Source: an uncultured Clostridia bacterium
Lineage (GTDB): Bacteria; Bacillota; Clostridia; Oscillospirales; Ruminococcaceae
Assembly: GCA_945876755.1 (NCBI GenBank)
Contig: CAMCPM010000002.1
Coordinates: 62,001 to 126,000, forward strand
Direction of reading: 5' to 3'
DNA: 64,000 nt
Under the pieces are notes generated by a model. It searched no databases and was not told the DNA's origin. It saw nothing but the letters and a program-made list of their open reading frames with translations. This document shows positions 42,881 to 52,688 of the stretch, piece after piece. Numbering within the stretch: position 1 is the first letter of the stretch; each line of letters begins with the position of its first letter. A program made the translations under genes and the position numbers.

Positions 42881-43020
42881 ATGCTTCGTTTATCTATTAT
42901 TTTGTAATTAATGTAATTTTTGTTAACGTTTTTTGTGTACGGTTATGCTGCTGCAACGCTAAAGACGTTTGTATGATTAAATTTATTATATTTATAACAT
43001 CAAATAGCTTAACAAAGGTA

Positions 43021-43049
43021 TTGTAATTTAAAAGAAAATATTGTATAAT
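43021..43049 (+). promoter_or_regulatory. Promoter of the hybrid kinase operon
   Basis: TTGTAA (43021-43026), 17-bp spacer, TATAAT (43044-43049), 75 bp before the ATG. Confidence 0.65.
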
Positions 43050-43124
43050 TATAGTGAAAAATATTGTCTGATGGGATTTGTTTAGTTGTATTATTAATCT
43101 ACTGTAAAAAGGAATGTGCAGGTC

Positions 43125-45521
43125 ATGTTTTTAAATAATCATGCCAATATGTCTGTGAATAAAGCAGATAAAAACAGCAATGATATTTCTGCCTATATAG
43201 AGGACAAGGAATATATTGCCAATACTTATGTTATGAAATGCTTTACGGTAACTATGCTGGTGTATACGATTACCTTTTTGCTTAATCTGGCGGGCATTTT
43301 TATCATTGAACAGCGGCTTATGCTTTGGGGATATATTCCGTCAATGGTGATATATACTGTCTGCTTTGCCGCGTCAAAATTTATCTCGATGTCAAACAAA
43401 AAATTTAAATATTTTCTCCTGCTGAGCGCTATATTGGTGTTTACTGTTAGCGGAGTTACCATTACATACCATGTAGTTCTTGTGTCGCTGCTTCCGTTTC
43501 TATATGCTGCCCTTTATTCGTCAAAGCGGGTTATGCGCTATGTTTATTTTCTGACGGTTATCAGTACCGTTATAGTCGTTTACGGCGGCTATTTCTTCGG
43601 ACTTTGTGACGCTAATATGGTACTGCTGACTACCGGAGGAATGAACGGATATATTGTAGATGGGCATTTTACATTGAATGAGGTAAACAGCAATCCGTTT
43701 GTTTCACTTTTCATTTTCTATGTGCTGCCGAGATGTATTATCTATATTGCTTTTGTGTCGGTTTGCAGCAGTATTTATAAAATTGTCAGCGGAAGTCTTG
43801 AAAAGGCAAAGCTTACATCCGAGCTTGAAAAGGCAAAAATTGATGCAGAGAACGCTAACCGTGCCAAATCACGCTTTATTGCAAGAATGTCCCATGAAAT
43901 AAGAACGCCTATCAATGCAATAATCGGTATGAATGAAATGATACTTCGTGAAAGCGAAGAGAAAAATATTCGTGAATATTCAGCTGATGTAAAGGATTCC
44001 TCAGCTATGCTCCTGAGCATAATAAATGAAATTCTGGATTCGTCAAAAATAGAATCGGGAATGATGGAGATCGAAGCGGTAAACTACGGGATCGGAAGTA
44101 TGCTGAATGATCTGTATAACATGATAAGCATTAAGGCAAAGGAAAAAAATTTGGAATTGGTGTTTGATATCTCTCCTGATATTCCGAAAGAATATTTCGG
44201 CGATGATAAGCGCATAAAGCAAATATTGATAAATTTGCTTACAAATTCTGTGAAGTATACAAACTGCGGAACGGTTACGCTCAGTGTGAGCTGTACGCGT
44301 GATGAAAATAATGCGGTTCTTGATTTTTCCGTAAAAGATACGGGTATCGGAATAAAAGAGGAGGATATAGGAAAAATTTACGATGAATTCAGCAGGATGG
44401 ATATTTCCAGAAACAGAAATGTTGAGGGTACCGGTCTTGGAATGAGTATTGTTCAGCAGCTGCTGAAGCTGATGGGCAGCGAACTTGAAATTCAAAGTGA
44501 ATATGAAAAGGGAAGCGAGTTTTCATTTAAGCTTGCACAGAAAATCATAAATGCCGAACCGCTTGGAGATTTCCGTAAAAGAATATATGATGTCTCTGCC
44601 GGCGCTGAAGACAGGGCTGTTTATACTGCTCCAAAAGCGAAAATTCTTGTTGTTGATGACAATGAGATGAATTTAAAAGTATTCAATGCTCTGCTGAAAC
44701 GTACTCAAATAAATGTGTGCGGTGTGCAAAGCGGAAAAGAATGTCTTGATATGCTGAAGCGGGAAACCTTTGATATCGTTTTTCTGGACCACATGATGCC
44801 CGAAATGGACGGTATAGAAACGCTTCACCATATACATGAGGATAAGCTTTGCAGCGCTCCTGTCATTATGCTGACTGCAAATGCCGTTGCCGGAGATAAA
44901 GAGAGATACATAAGCGAGGGCTTTGATGATTTCCTTTCAAAGCCGATAATACCCGATAAACTCGATAATATGATCCTGCATTATCTGCCGTCTGAACTTA
45001 TAAACCATGAAAAAAATTCAAATAGTACAGACACAGAGCAGAATACTGTTCAGAATAAAAAAGAAGAGGGAATCGTGCCGGATCCTCATTCTGAGCTTGA
45101 AGAGCCTGCTTTTCAAGAACAGGCAGCAGGCGGAATTGAAGGGCTTCGCCGAAGGCTGCCTGAGATCAACATTGAAAAGGGTCTTGCAACCTGTGGATAC
45201 GATAAGACTTTCTACATGGAAATATTCAAGGATTTCACCGAGTTGCCGATACGCAGTGAGCTGTTAAAATATCTTTTGAGCGGTGATTACAAAAACTACT
45301 GCATTCGTATCCACGGCTTTAAAAACAACGCTTATTCCATTGGCGCTGTAGAAACCGGCGATTTGGCTTATGAGATGGAAAAAAATTCGAAAAATGGATT
45401 TTCGGAAAAAATTTATGACCTTCAAAACAGTCTTTTTGAGCAGTATGATAATATTTGCAAAGGATACTGTGAAGTCATGGGAATAAAAAAACAGACGGAT
45501 AAAAATAAAACGGAGGGGTAG
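43125..45521 (+). CDS. Hybrid sensor histidine kinase (HisKA-HATPase-REC-HPt)
   Basis: The 798-residue protein has six or so N-terminal membrane helices (about residues 40-225) with no large outside domain, then HisKA with phospho-His257 in [11 protein letters not shown], HATPase (N-box [15 protein letters not shown]-box KDTGIGI and [12 protein letters not shown]), a receiver (about 503-625) with phospho-Asp555 in [11 protein letters not shown], a linker, and an HPt domain with His730 ([14 protein letters not shown]). A full phosphorelay in one chain. The next gene's receiver is its likely target. I chose ATG 43125; a GTG at 43116 is an alternative but sits very close to AAAAGGAA. Confidence 0.9.
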   Translation: MFLNNHANMSVNKADKNSNDISAYIEDKEYIANTYVMKCFTVTMLVYTITFLLNLAGIFIIEQRLMLWGYIPSMVIYTVCFAASKFISMSNKKFKYFLLLSAILVFTVSGVTITYHVVLVSLLPFLYAALYSSKRVMRYVYFLTVISTVIVVYGGYFFGLCDANMVLLTTGGMNGYIVDGHFTLNEVNSNPFVSLFIFYVLPRCIIYIAFVSVCSSIYKIVSGSLEKAKLTSELEKAKIDAENANRAKSRFIARMSHEIRTPINAIIGMNEMILRESEEKNIREYSADVKDSSAMLLSIINEILDSSKIESGMMEIEAVNYGIGSMLNDLYNMISIKAKEKNLELVFDISPDIPKEYFGDDKRIKQILINLLTNSVKYTNCGTVTLSVSCTRDENNAVLDFSVKDTGIGIKEEDIGKIYDEFSRMDISRNRNVEGTGLGMSIVQQLLKLMGSELEIQSEYEKGSEFSFKLAQKIINAEPLGDFRKRIYDVSAGAEDRAVYTAPKAKILVVDDNEMNLKVFNALLKRTQINVCGVQSGKECLDMLKRETFDIVFLDHMMPEMDGIETLHHIHEDKLCSAPVIMLTANAVAGDKERYISEGFDDFLSKPIIPDKLDNMILHYLPSELINHEKNSNSTDTEQNTVQNKKEEGIVPDPHSELEEPAFQEQAAGGIEGLRRRLPEINIEKGLATCGYDKTFYMEIFKDFTELPIRSELLKYLLSGDYKNYCIRIHGFKNNAYSIGAVETGDLAYEMEKNSKNGFSEKIYDLQNSLFEQYDNICKGYCEVMGIKKQTDKNKTEG

Positions 45522-45524
45522 TTT

Positions 45525-48500
45525 TTGAAAAAAATATTAAAAGCTGTTCCGGCTGTCGTCATAGGAGTAATTCTGAATATTGCCGGAAGATATATTGCGC
45601 ATAGATTTAATATGCCAATTTGGTTGGATATGACAGGAACGGTCATTGCTTCATATTACGGAGGTTTGTGGGGCGGAATAATTGCGGGTTTGTTCAATAA
45701 TGCTATTCTGGCGCTTTTTGATCAAACTGCATTGATATATTCTGTAACAAGCGTTTTTACAGCTGTTATTATCCATATTTTTACAAAAAGAGGACATATG
45801 GATAATCTGATTAAGGCGGTAATTTCAAGCTTTTGGCTCGGAGTGCTTTGTACCGTTGTTTCAACTCCTTTGAACATTATCTTCTGCGGCGGATATTCGG
45901 GAAATATCTGGGGAGATACACTGGTGGATATGCTGAAATGGTATGATGTTCCCCTTATTCCTGCGGCGATGGCGGGAGAAGCCGTAGTTGAAATTATTGA
46001 TAAGCAGATATGTGTTTTGCTTGCGTGTTTGATAATATATGCCGTTAAATGGCTGAAAAAAGGAAAAAGCAAGCATATTCAGGCATTGTCGCTTTTGCTG
46101 GCTGTGGCAATGACCTCTGCGTTTGCGGTGCAGTCTTTAGATGTCAGCGCCGAAGAGAATACTTTATTTTCCGATAACTTTGTTGAAAAAATATACAACA
46201 ACACCAACGGAATGGTTTCATCGGAGGCGAATGTTATCTGTGAAACCGATGACGGATACATATGGATCGGCAGCTATGCAGGTCTTACAAAATACGACGG
46301 AAATGAATTTGAATTCGTGCGTGAAGGCGGCCTTGTAAATGTTGTAAGCATGATGACCGACAGCAAGGGCAGGATGTGGATAGGTACTAACGATGCAGGT
46401 ATCGCAAGATATGAAAACGGTGCATATACCTATTTTACCGAAGCAGACGGGCTTCCTTCAAATTCGGTTAGGTGCTTTGCCGAGGATAAGGACGGCAACG
46501 TTTACGTTGGAACAAGCAGTAAAATATGCAGGTTCAGCGCTGATGATAAAATTGAAATATTCCAGCATGATATTACATTTGAAACTTCTATGGTGGTATA
46601 TAACAATATTCTGTTCGTTATCGACAATAACGGAGGCATATATGCTTTTGACGGTGAAAACAAGCTCGATATTGAAAATGAAGAAAATGCGGAACTGTTT
46701 TATTACTGTATTGCTCTGACATCAAACGGACTTCTGGTAGGCGCGGAAACAGGAGAGCTTTTTTCGGCTGATGTTTCCTCAGGAAAAATTGTGCTGAAAA
46801 AACAGACAAACATAGCTGTAAATCAGGTTTCTGCTATATTTGAGGACAGCAAAAACCGTATCTGGATCGCGTCCGGGTCCGGCTTTGGATATATCGGACA
46901 GGACGGCGAATACCGTGAAATGAACTTTGAAGGCTTTGATTCGTCTATCAGCTATTTTCACGAGGATTATCAGGGAAATATATGGATCGCTTCAACACGT
47001 TACGGTGTAATGAAGCTTTCGGAAAGCAAATTTATAAACGCTTTTGATAAAATCGGTGCGGAAAAACAGGTCGTTAACGCTGTTGCACGGTATAAAGGAA
47101 ATTATTTCTGCGGAACAGACAAAGGTCTGGTCGTATTCAATGAAAACAAGCTCAGCCATGAATTCGACGAACTTACCTCAATGACTGATGGATGCAGGGT
47201 GCGTTCAATATTGGCGGATTCAAAAGACGGACTCTGGTTATGCACATACAGCGGACTCATACACTATTCTTCCGACGGCTCGATACGGTGCTACAACACC
47301 GAAACCGACGGCGTTACAAGCGACCGTTTCAGATGTATAACAGAGCTTTCAGACGGAACGATAGCTGCCGGAACTGCCGATGGTATAAATTTTATTGAGG
47401 ACGGAAATATTGTCGGGACATTGAATTCAGACGACGGGCTTGACAATACACAGATATTATCTATCGTTGAAAGTAATGACGGTACGGTCTGGGCGGGAAG
47501 CGACGGCAGCGGAATATATATTATTTCTGACGGTAAGCTTACAGGAAATTACACTGTCGATAACGGCTTGTCATCAAATGTAATCCTCAGGATAGTTCCT
47601 TGCGGGAACAGGTTCCTTATCGTAACAAGCAACGCACTTTGCTGTATCGAACAAAACGGCGGAGTAAGAAAGCTTGCAAGTTTTCCGTATTTCAACAATT
47701 ACGATATAATTATCCGCAATGAGACCGCTTATATTACTTGCAGCGCAGGTATGTACGAAATTGCTCTTTCCGAGCTTTTTGCCGATAACTGTGTACAGTT
47801 CAGACTTTACAGTGCAGGCGAGGGTCTGTTTTCGGGACTTACTGCAAATTCCTGGAATTACGTTTCGGATGACGGTTTGCTGTATCTTTGCAGCAACAGC
47901 GGTGTGATAATCTTTAATGAAGATGACAAATCATCAGAAGCAAGCTTGAAGTTCGGTATAGTATCCGTAGAATGTGACGAAACGGAAATTGAAATGACAG
48001 GTGAAAATTCCTTTATTGTTCCGGGAGACGCAAGAAATCTTTCCGTTTATGCTTCGGTGCGGAATTATGCTTTTTCTGACGTAAAGGTGCGATTCTTTGT
48101 CAAGGAGTTTGACGATAACCCGAAGGTATACAGATGGGATGAGATTGAGCCTATAAGGATCTTTAAGCCGGATTCTTCAGAATATCATATCTGCTTGCAG
48201 CTTCTTGACAGTTCAGGCGAGACGGTATTGCAGGAAAAGGTGTATACTGTCGGAACTGAAACAAGAGCGTGGGAAAAGCCTATGTTCAGGACGTATCTTA
48301 TAGCAGTTTGTTCGGAAATATCACTTTTTGCGCTGATAAGCATTTTAAGCATGATCTTCTTTGTAATGAGAAAAAATGAGCTGGAGAAGCTTCGTGCCGA
48401 ATTGGAAGACAAGATTACCGAACAGACCGGCGAGCTTATGACCAGACAGAAGGAAATAAAGGATCTTTTTATACAGACTGTTACTGCGCTCAGTGAAGCT

Positions 48501-49424
48501 GTTGACGCTAAGGACAGGTATACAAGCGGTCATTCAAAGCGCGTTGCGGAATATTCCCGTATGATAGCGGCGAGAATGGGAAAAAGCAAGGAGGAGCAGG
48601 AGGAGATATACCGTGCCGGCTTGCTTCATGATATTGGAAAAATTCGTATACCCGTTGAGATAATTAACAAGGAGAGCAAGCTGACCGACGAAGAGTACAA
48701 TATTATAAAGATCCATCCGGTGACAGGTTATCATATTCTAAGAGGAATTTCAGGCAGCAAGCTTATTGCGGTTGCAGCGAAGTATCACCATGAAAGATAT
48801 GACGGAAAAGGTTATCCCAATGGTCTTGTAGGTGAGAAAATTCCCGAAACCGCAAGGATACTCGGAGTTGCGGACGCTTACGATGCAATGACCAGCAACC
48901 GAAGCTACCGCAAAGCGCTTCCGCAGGATGTTGTACGCAAGGAAATAGAAAAATGCAAGGGGACTCAGTTTGATCCGCATATTGCCGATATCATGCTTCA
49001 GCTGATAGACGAGGATAAGGATTATATCATGAAACAGGCAGATTCGTTGCAGAGAAAAATCCTTACGGTCGATGACGAAGCAATGAATAATAAAATTATC
49101 GCACATATTATGAGCGATGAACCTATGTATGATATTGTTTCCGTATGCAGCGGAAAGGAAGCTCTTGAGATCCTTGAGCAGCAGACGTTCAACTTGATTC
49201 TGCTTGACGTAAAAATGCCTGATATGGACGGCTTTGAGACATTCAGAGCGATAAGGGAAAAGTATGATACGCCTATAGTGTTTATGACAAGTGATAAAGA
49301 ACTTGAAGCGTCTGAAGAGTTTGCCGAGCTGGGATGCGATGATTATATCACAAAACCGTTCTTCCCGTTGCTGATTAAGGAAATTGTTCACAATATGACG
49401 GAAAGAACGAATATAGAAGAATAA
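45525..49424 (+). CDS. Membrane / beta-propeller / HD-GYP / receiver signalling protein
   Basis: The 1299-residue protein starts at TTG 45525 with CGGAGGGG upstream, 3 bp after the hybrid kinase. Residues 1-178 are about six helices resembling an ECF-transporter S component (MPIWLDMTGTVIASYYGGLWGG). A further helix near 190-207 precedes a large extracellular beta-propeller of two-component-regulator type repeats (about 220-790; e.g. DGYIWIGSYAGLTKYDG, KGRMWIGTNDAGIARYENG) and a Y_Y_Y-like domain (about 830-905). A helix (about 925-950) and coiled coil lead to an HD-GYP domain (about 985-1165; HDIGK, YHHERYDGKGYP) that should cleave cyclic di-GMP, then a receiver (about 1176-1297; LLDVKMPDMDGF). 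Confidence 0.88.
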   Translation: MKKILKAVPAVVIGVILNIAGRYIAHRFNMPIWLDMTGTVIASYYGGLWGGIIAGLFNNAILALFDQTALIYSVTSVFTAVIIHIFTKRGHMDNLIKAVISSFWLGVLCTVVSTPLNIIFCGGYSGNIWGDTLVDMLKWYDVPLIPAAMAGEAVVEIIDKQICVLLACLIIYAVKWLKKGKSKHIQALSLLLAVAMTSAFAVQSLDVSAEENTLFSDNFVEKIYNNTNGMVSSEANVICETDDGYIWIGSYAGLTKYDGNEFEFVREGGLVNVVSMMTDSKGRMWIGTNDAGIARYENGAYTYFTEADGLPSNSVRCFAEDKDGNVYVGTSSKICRFSADDKIEIFQHDITFETSMVVYNNILFVIDNNGGIYAFDGENKLDIENEENAELFYYCIALTSNGLLVGAETGELFSADVSSGKIVLKKQTNIAVNQVSAIFEDSKNRIWIASGSGFGYIGQDGEYREMNFEGFDSSISYFHEDYQGNIWIASTRYGVMKLSESKFINAFDKIGAEKQVVNAVARYKGNYFCGTDKGLVVFNENKLSHEFDELTSMTDGCRVRSILADSKDGLWLCTYSGLIHYSSDGSIRCYNTETDGVTSDRFRCITELSDGTIAAGTADGINFIEDGNIVGTLNSDDGLDNTQILSIVESNDGTVWAGSDGSGIYIISDGKLTGNYTVDNGLSSNVILRIVPCGNRFLIVTSNALCCIEQNGGVRKLASFPYFNNYDIIIRNETAYITCSAGMYEIALSELFADNCVQFRLYSAGEGLFSGLTANSWNYVSDDGLLYLCSNSGVIIFNEDDKSSEASLKFGIVSVECDETEIEMTGENSFIVPGDARNLSVYASVRNYAFSDVKVRFFVKEFDDNPKVYRWDEIEPIRIFKPDSSEYHICLQLLDSSGETVLQEKVYTVGTETRAWEKPMFRTYLIAVCSEISLFALISILSMIFFVMRKNELEKLRAELEDKITEQTGELMTRQKEIKDLFIQTVTALSEAVDAKDRYTSGHSKRVAEYSRMIAARMGKSKEEQEEIYRAGLLHDIGKIRIPVEIINKESKLTDEEYNIIKIHPVTGYHILRGISGSKLIAVAAKYHHERYDGKGYPNGLVGEKIPETARILGVADAYDAMTSNRSYRKALPQDVVRKEIEKCKGTQFDPHIADIMLQLIDEDKDYIMKQADSLQRKILTVDDEAMNNKIIAHIMSDEPMYDIVSVCSGKEALEILEQQTFNLILLDVKMPDMDGFETFRAIREKYDTPIVFMTSDKELEASEEFAELGCDDYITKPFFPLLIKEIVHNMTERTNIEE

Positions 49425-49532
49425 TTTTATCAGTGTTTGCCGTCGGGTTGAAAGCTTGGCGGCAAATGCTTTATGCTGATTTAATTGATCTGGTAATTGT
49501 ATTGATAAAATTATGGAAAACAGACAAAATAC

Positions 49533-49561
49533 TTGACAAAACGACTGTATTATTATAGAAT
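49533..49561 (+). promoter_or_regulatory. Promoter of the GH25 gene
   Basis: TTGACA (49533-49538), 17-bp spacer, TAGAAT (49556-49561), 34 bp before the GTG start. Confidence 0.75.
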
Positions 49562-49594
49562 TATTATAAGAAAAAATTAAGGAGATTATGAATT

Positions 49595-51007
49595 GTGAAA
49601 AAATTACTTCGTTTTTTAAGTCTGTTTGCAGCAGCGTGTATGCTTTTCAGCATTGCAGGTTTTTCGGTTTATGCAGATGAATTGGAAGCGCTGGAAACTC
49701 TTACTGACGAAACTTATGTTGATGACGATGACGAGGTGCCCTTTGATGGTGAAGAAGAAACCGGCAGCGAGGAGAGTTCCGAGGCTGAAACAGGTTCGGA
49801 TAAAGAAATTGACGCTGCTGCCGGCAGCTTTAACGAGGGAAACCGTGAGGTAACTATACCTGCACGGAATATTCGCTTAAAGACCCCACAAAAAAATAAA
49901 GTTGTTCTCGGAAAGACATTTCAGATCGTATTTAAATTCAGTCCGTTAAAATCTGACGATTATGTTACATACCGTAATTTTAACAAAAACGTTGTCAGGG
50001 TAGACGAGAACGGTCTTGTAACAGCTATCGGATATGGTACTGCAAAGGTTCAGATCGAGGCTACAAGCGGCGTTAAAAAGAATATTTATTTTACCGTAAC
50101 CGATGAAAACGGAAATACTCATGCTGATCTGGTAAAGGGTGACGCTGAATCGGTTGATTTTGTAGATAAATTTGCCATGATAAGAGTCGGCAAGACATTT
50201 CAGATCGAACCGATTTTTTATCCGCTTGGAATTTATGATAACGTAACTTATAAGTCGAGCAATTCAAATGTCGCTTCGGTAACTTCATCCGGACTTGTCA
50301 AGGGCTTGAAAGCCGGTTCGGCAACTATTTATGTAACAGCTGCAAGCGGTGCGTCTGCTGAACTTAGCATTACTGTCTATGACGACTTGCTTCGCGGAAT
50401 AGACGTTTCAAAATGGCAGGGAACGATAAACTGGAAAAAGGTTTCAAGTGCAGGCGTTGATTTTGTAATGATAAGGAGCTCCTACGGAAGCCATCACACC
50501 GATGAAATGCTTGATAAAAACGTTAAAGGCTGTGAAAAATACGGCATACCATATGGATTTTATCATTATACATATGCTAAGAGTGCTTCAGAGGCAAGAA
50601 CAGAAGCAAAATACTTTTTGAAAACAATAAAAGGATATGATCCGGAATATCCTATCGTGCTTGATATTGAGGAAGAATACTTCAAGAAAATGAGCCGTAA
50701 AAAGGTTACGGATATAATTGTAGCCTTTATGGAGGTTGTTGAAGAAGCAGGCTATTATGCAATGATATACAGCTCTCCGAACTTCATTAACGGATATGTT
50801 GACGCTTCAAGAATAGCAAAATACGATATTTGGATAGCTTGCTGGGGCGACGAGGAAAGACTTAACTCATATTATGACGGACATTACGGAATGTGGCAGT
50901 ATTCGGCAACAGGAAAGGTAAAGGGAATAGACGGTGATGTTGACATGGATTATTCCTACAGAGATTATGCCGCTGTTATAAAAAAGAAAGGTTTGAACCG
51001 CAGATAA
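49595..51007 (+). CDS. Secreted GH25 lysozyme with two Ig-like domains
   Basis: The 470-residue protein starts at GTG 49595 with AAGGAG upstream; a nearby ATG at 49588 is out of frame. Signal peptide about 1-27, an acidic linker to about 85, two bacterial Ig-like (Big_2) domains (about 90-165 and 180-262; SNSNVASVTSSGLVKGLKAG), and a GH25 muramidase from about 266: LRGIDVSKWQGTINWKK, the catalytic strand VLDIEEEY, and GMWQYSATG. It cuts the glycan of peptidoglycan outside the cell, for wall growth or as a bacteriocin-like lytic enzyme. Single-gene transcript, ended by a long hairpin. Confidence 0.93.
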   Translation: MKKLLRFLSLFAAACMLFSIAGFSVYADELEALETLTDETYVDDDDEVPFDGEEETGSEESSEAETGSDKEIDAAAGSFNEGNREVTIPARNIRLKTPQKNKVVLGKTFQIVFKFSPLKSDDYVTYRNFNKNVVRVDENGLVTAIGYGTAKVQIEATSGVKKNIYFTVTDENGNTHADLVKGDAESVDFVDKFAMIRVGKTFQIEPIFYPLGIYDNVTYKSSNSNVASVTSSGLVKGLKAGSATIYVTAASGASAELSITVYDDLLRGIDVSKWQGTINWKKVSSAGVDFVMIRSSYGSHHTDEMLDKNVKGCEKYGIPYGFYHYTYAKSASEARTEAKYFLKTIKGYDPEYPIVLDIEEEYFKKMSRKKVTDIIVAFMEVVEEAGYYAMIYSSPNFINGYVDASRIAKYDIWIACWGDEERLNSYYDGHYGMWQYSATGKVKGIDGDVDMDYSYRDYAAVIKKKGLNRR

Positions 51008-51053
51008 AAAATTGCTGTATATGTACACAAGGTACATATACAGCAATTTTTAT
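51006..51053. terminator. Long bidirectional hairpin terminator
   Basis: A perfect stem of about 19 bp (51007-51025 with 51032-51050) with a 6-nt loop between converging GH25 and rrf2 genes, with A-run before and T-run after. Confidence 0.9.
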
Positions 51054-51057
51054 GTAT

Positions 51058-51453
51058 TTACTCAAACATATCAAAGGTGTACGCTTCAAGCTTTTTTGCC
51101 ACGTCGGCGGAAATCTGACAGAATATTTTCTGAAACTGGCAGTTCCCCGACATACCGCGGTTACAGCCGTATTCATCAGAAAGACATCTGCTGAGGCGGT
51201 ATTTCCCCTCAACAGTTTCAATAACGTCTTTCAGAGAAATATCTTTAGGCTCTCTGGCAAGCTCATAGCCGCCCTGAGTGCCCTTAAACGACTTTACAAT
51301 ACCGCTTGCAACAAGCTTGCGAAGAATTTTCAATGCAAATCTGAGAGTAACGGTCGTCTGTTCGGCAATTGTTTTTGCGTCGAGCCGTGTTTTGGATTTA
51401 GCCAGACAGTGGACTATCCGTATCGCATAATCTGCTTCTAAAGTAATGTGCAT
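51058..51453 (-). CDS. Rrf2-family regulator with four C-terminal cysteines
   Basis: The 131-residue protein starts MHITLEADYAIRIVHCLAKS, the Rrf2 winged helix, with TLRFALKILRKLVASGIVKS as recognition region. Cys90, Cys97, Cys105 and Cys112 (SRCLSDEYGC...GNCQF...FC) lie where IscR, NsrR and RsrR bind an iron-sulphur cluster, so it may sense iron-sulphur state, nitric oxide or redox. It lies downstream of the sigma-A operon but after a 139-bp gap containing a dispersed repeat, so it may have its own promoter. Target genes are unknown. Confidence 0.88.
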   Translation of the reverse strand: MHITLEADYAIRIVHCLAKSKTRLDAKTIAEQTTVTLRFALKILRKLVASGIVKSFKGTQGGYELAREPKDISLKDVIETVEGKYRLSRCLSDEYGCNRGMSGNCQFQKIFCQISADVAKKLEAYTFDMFE

Positions 51454-51480
51454 AAAATTTATTTTCTGCCGCTTTAGGTA

Positions 51481-51572
51481 AGTACCAATAAAGAAGTTTT
51501 AACGGTACCGAGCGACAAACTTTGAGCATCTCGCTAATTAGTGCTAACGAAATGACAAAGGGGTCGCCCCTT
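51481..51572 (+). repeat. Dispersed 90-bp structured repeat, copy A
   Basis: This 92-bp segment matches 60980-61069 at about 90 %: AGTACC.ATAAAGAAGTT, GGTACCGAGCG.CAAACTTTG, CGCTAATTA, ACGAAATGACAAAGGGG and TCGCCCCTT are shared. It ends in the perfect hairpin AAGGGG-TCG-CCCCTT. It lies between sigma-A and rrf2 genes. Confidence 0.85.
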
Positions 51573-51592
51573 ACGGCGAAACTCCTTTCCGC

Positions 51593-52672
51593 TTAATCAA
51601 GGAAGTCCTTGACCTTTTTGCTTCTGCTTGGGTGTCTGAGCTTTCTCAGAGCCTTTGCTTCGATCTGTCTGATACGCTCACGGGTAACGTTGAACTCCTT
51701 GCCCACTTCTTCAAGAGTTCTGCTTCTGCCGTCCTCAAGACCGAAACGCAGTCTGAGAACCTTTTCTTCACGTTCTGTAAGCGTGGAAAGAACTTCGCCA
51801 AGCTGTTCCTTGAGAAGAATAAGCGAAGCTGCTTCGGCAGGTGCGGGAGCGTCATCATCGGGAATGAAGTCGCCGAGATGGCTGTCCTCTTCCTCGCCGA
51901 TAGGTGTTTCAAGGGAAACAGGGTCCTGAGCAATACGCATTATCTCACGAACACGCTCAACGGGCATTTCAAGCTCTTCGGCGATCTCCTCGGGAGAGGG
52001 GTCGTGACCGTTTTTATGAAGAAGCTGGCTTGATATCTTTTTGACCTTTGTAATAGTTTCAACCATGTGAACGGGGATACGGATAGTTCTTGCCTGGTCG
52101 GCAATCGCCCTTGTAATAGCCTGTCTTATCCACCATGTAGCATAGGTTGAGAACTTGAATCCCTTGGTGTGGTCGAACTTTTCGACTGCCTTGATAAGAC
52201 CGAGATTACCCTCCTGAATAAGGTCAAGGAACTGCATACCGCGGCCTACATAGCGCTTTGCAATAGAAACAACCAGTCGCAGGTTAGCTTCGGAAAGACG
52301 TTTTCTTGCCTTGGGGTCGCCCTGAGCCATACGCTCTGCAAGCTCGATTTCCTCCTCGGCGGTGAGCAGCGGAACACGTCCGATCTCTTTAAGGTAAATT
52401 TTTACCGGGTCGTCAATGGCAATGCCCTCTGTTGAAAGGGACATTTCAAGGTCGTCCGCGGAAGCGTCAAGAGGAAGCGACAGGTCCGTGTCGATATTGA
52501 AGTCCTCAATGATTTCAATGTTGAGATTTGTACAGCTGTCGTAAAACGCCTCCATCTGGTCAACGTCATATTCCAGCTCCTCAAGAACATCTGTTATCTC
52601 CTTGGTCGAGAGCTTGCCGCTTGCCTTGCCCTGCTCCATGAGACTTTCAATAGTCCTTTTATTATTTGCCAT
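51593..52672 (-). CDS. rpoD: Primary RNA polymerase sigma factor (sigma-A)
   Basis: The 359-residue protein has a short region 1.1, region 1.2 ([20 protein letters not shown]), region 2 with [20 protein letters not shown] and [14 protein letters not shown], and the -10 recognition helix [15 protein letters not shown], region 3, and region 4 ([20 protein letters not shown]) for -35 recognition. These match housekeeping sigma factors. The start at 52672 has GAAAGGATG upstream. It follows dnaG by 16 bp, the classic dgt-dnaG-rpoD macromolecular synthesis operon. The promoters found in this window fit the sigma-A consensus. Confidence 0.97.
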   Translation of the reverse strand: MANNKRTIESLMEQGKASGKLSTKEITDVLEELEYDVDQMEAFYDSCTNLNIEIIEDFNIDTDLSLPLDASADDLEMSLSTEGIAIDDPVKIYLKEIGRVPLLTAEEEIELAERMAQGDPKARKRLSEANLRLVVSIAKRYVGRGMQFLDLIQEGNLGLIKAVEKFDHTKGFKFSTYATWWIRQAITRAIADQARTIRIPVHMVETITKVKKISSQLLHKNGHDPSPEEIAEELEMPVERVREIMRIAQDPVSLETPIGEEEDSHLGDFIPDDDAPAPAEAASLILLKEQLGEVLSTLTEREEKVLRLRFGLEDGRSRTLEEVGKEFNVTRERIRQIEAKALRKLRHPSRSKKVKDFLD

Positions 52673-52688
52673 AACGGTCATCCTTTCT

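Noticed and set aside
49436..49467. Hairpin TTTGCCG/CGGCAAA as a terminator after the HD-GYP gene
   Set aside because: The stem is short with a large loop and no T-run, so I did not list it as a terminator.
49588..49590. ATG as start of the GH25 gene
   Set aside because: It is out of frame with the lysozyme; the GTG at 49595 is in frame and has a proper ribosome site.
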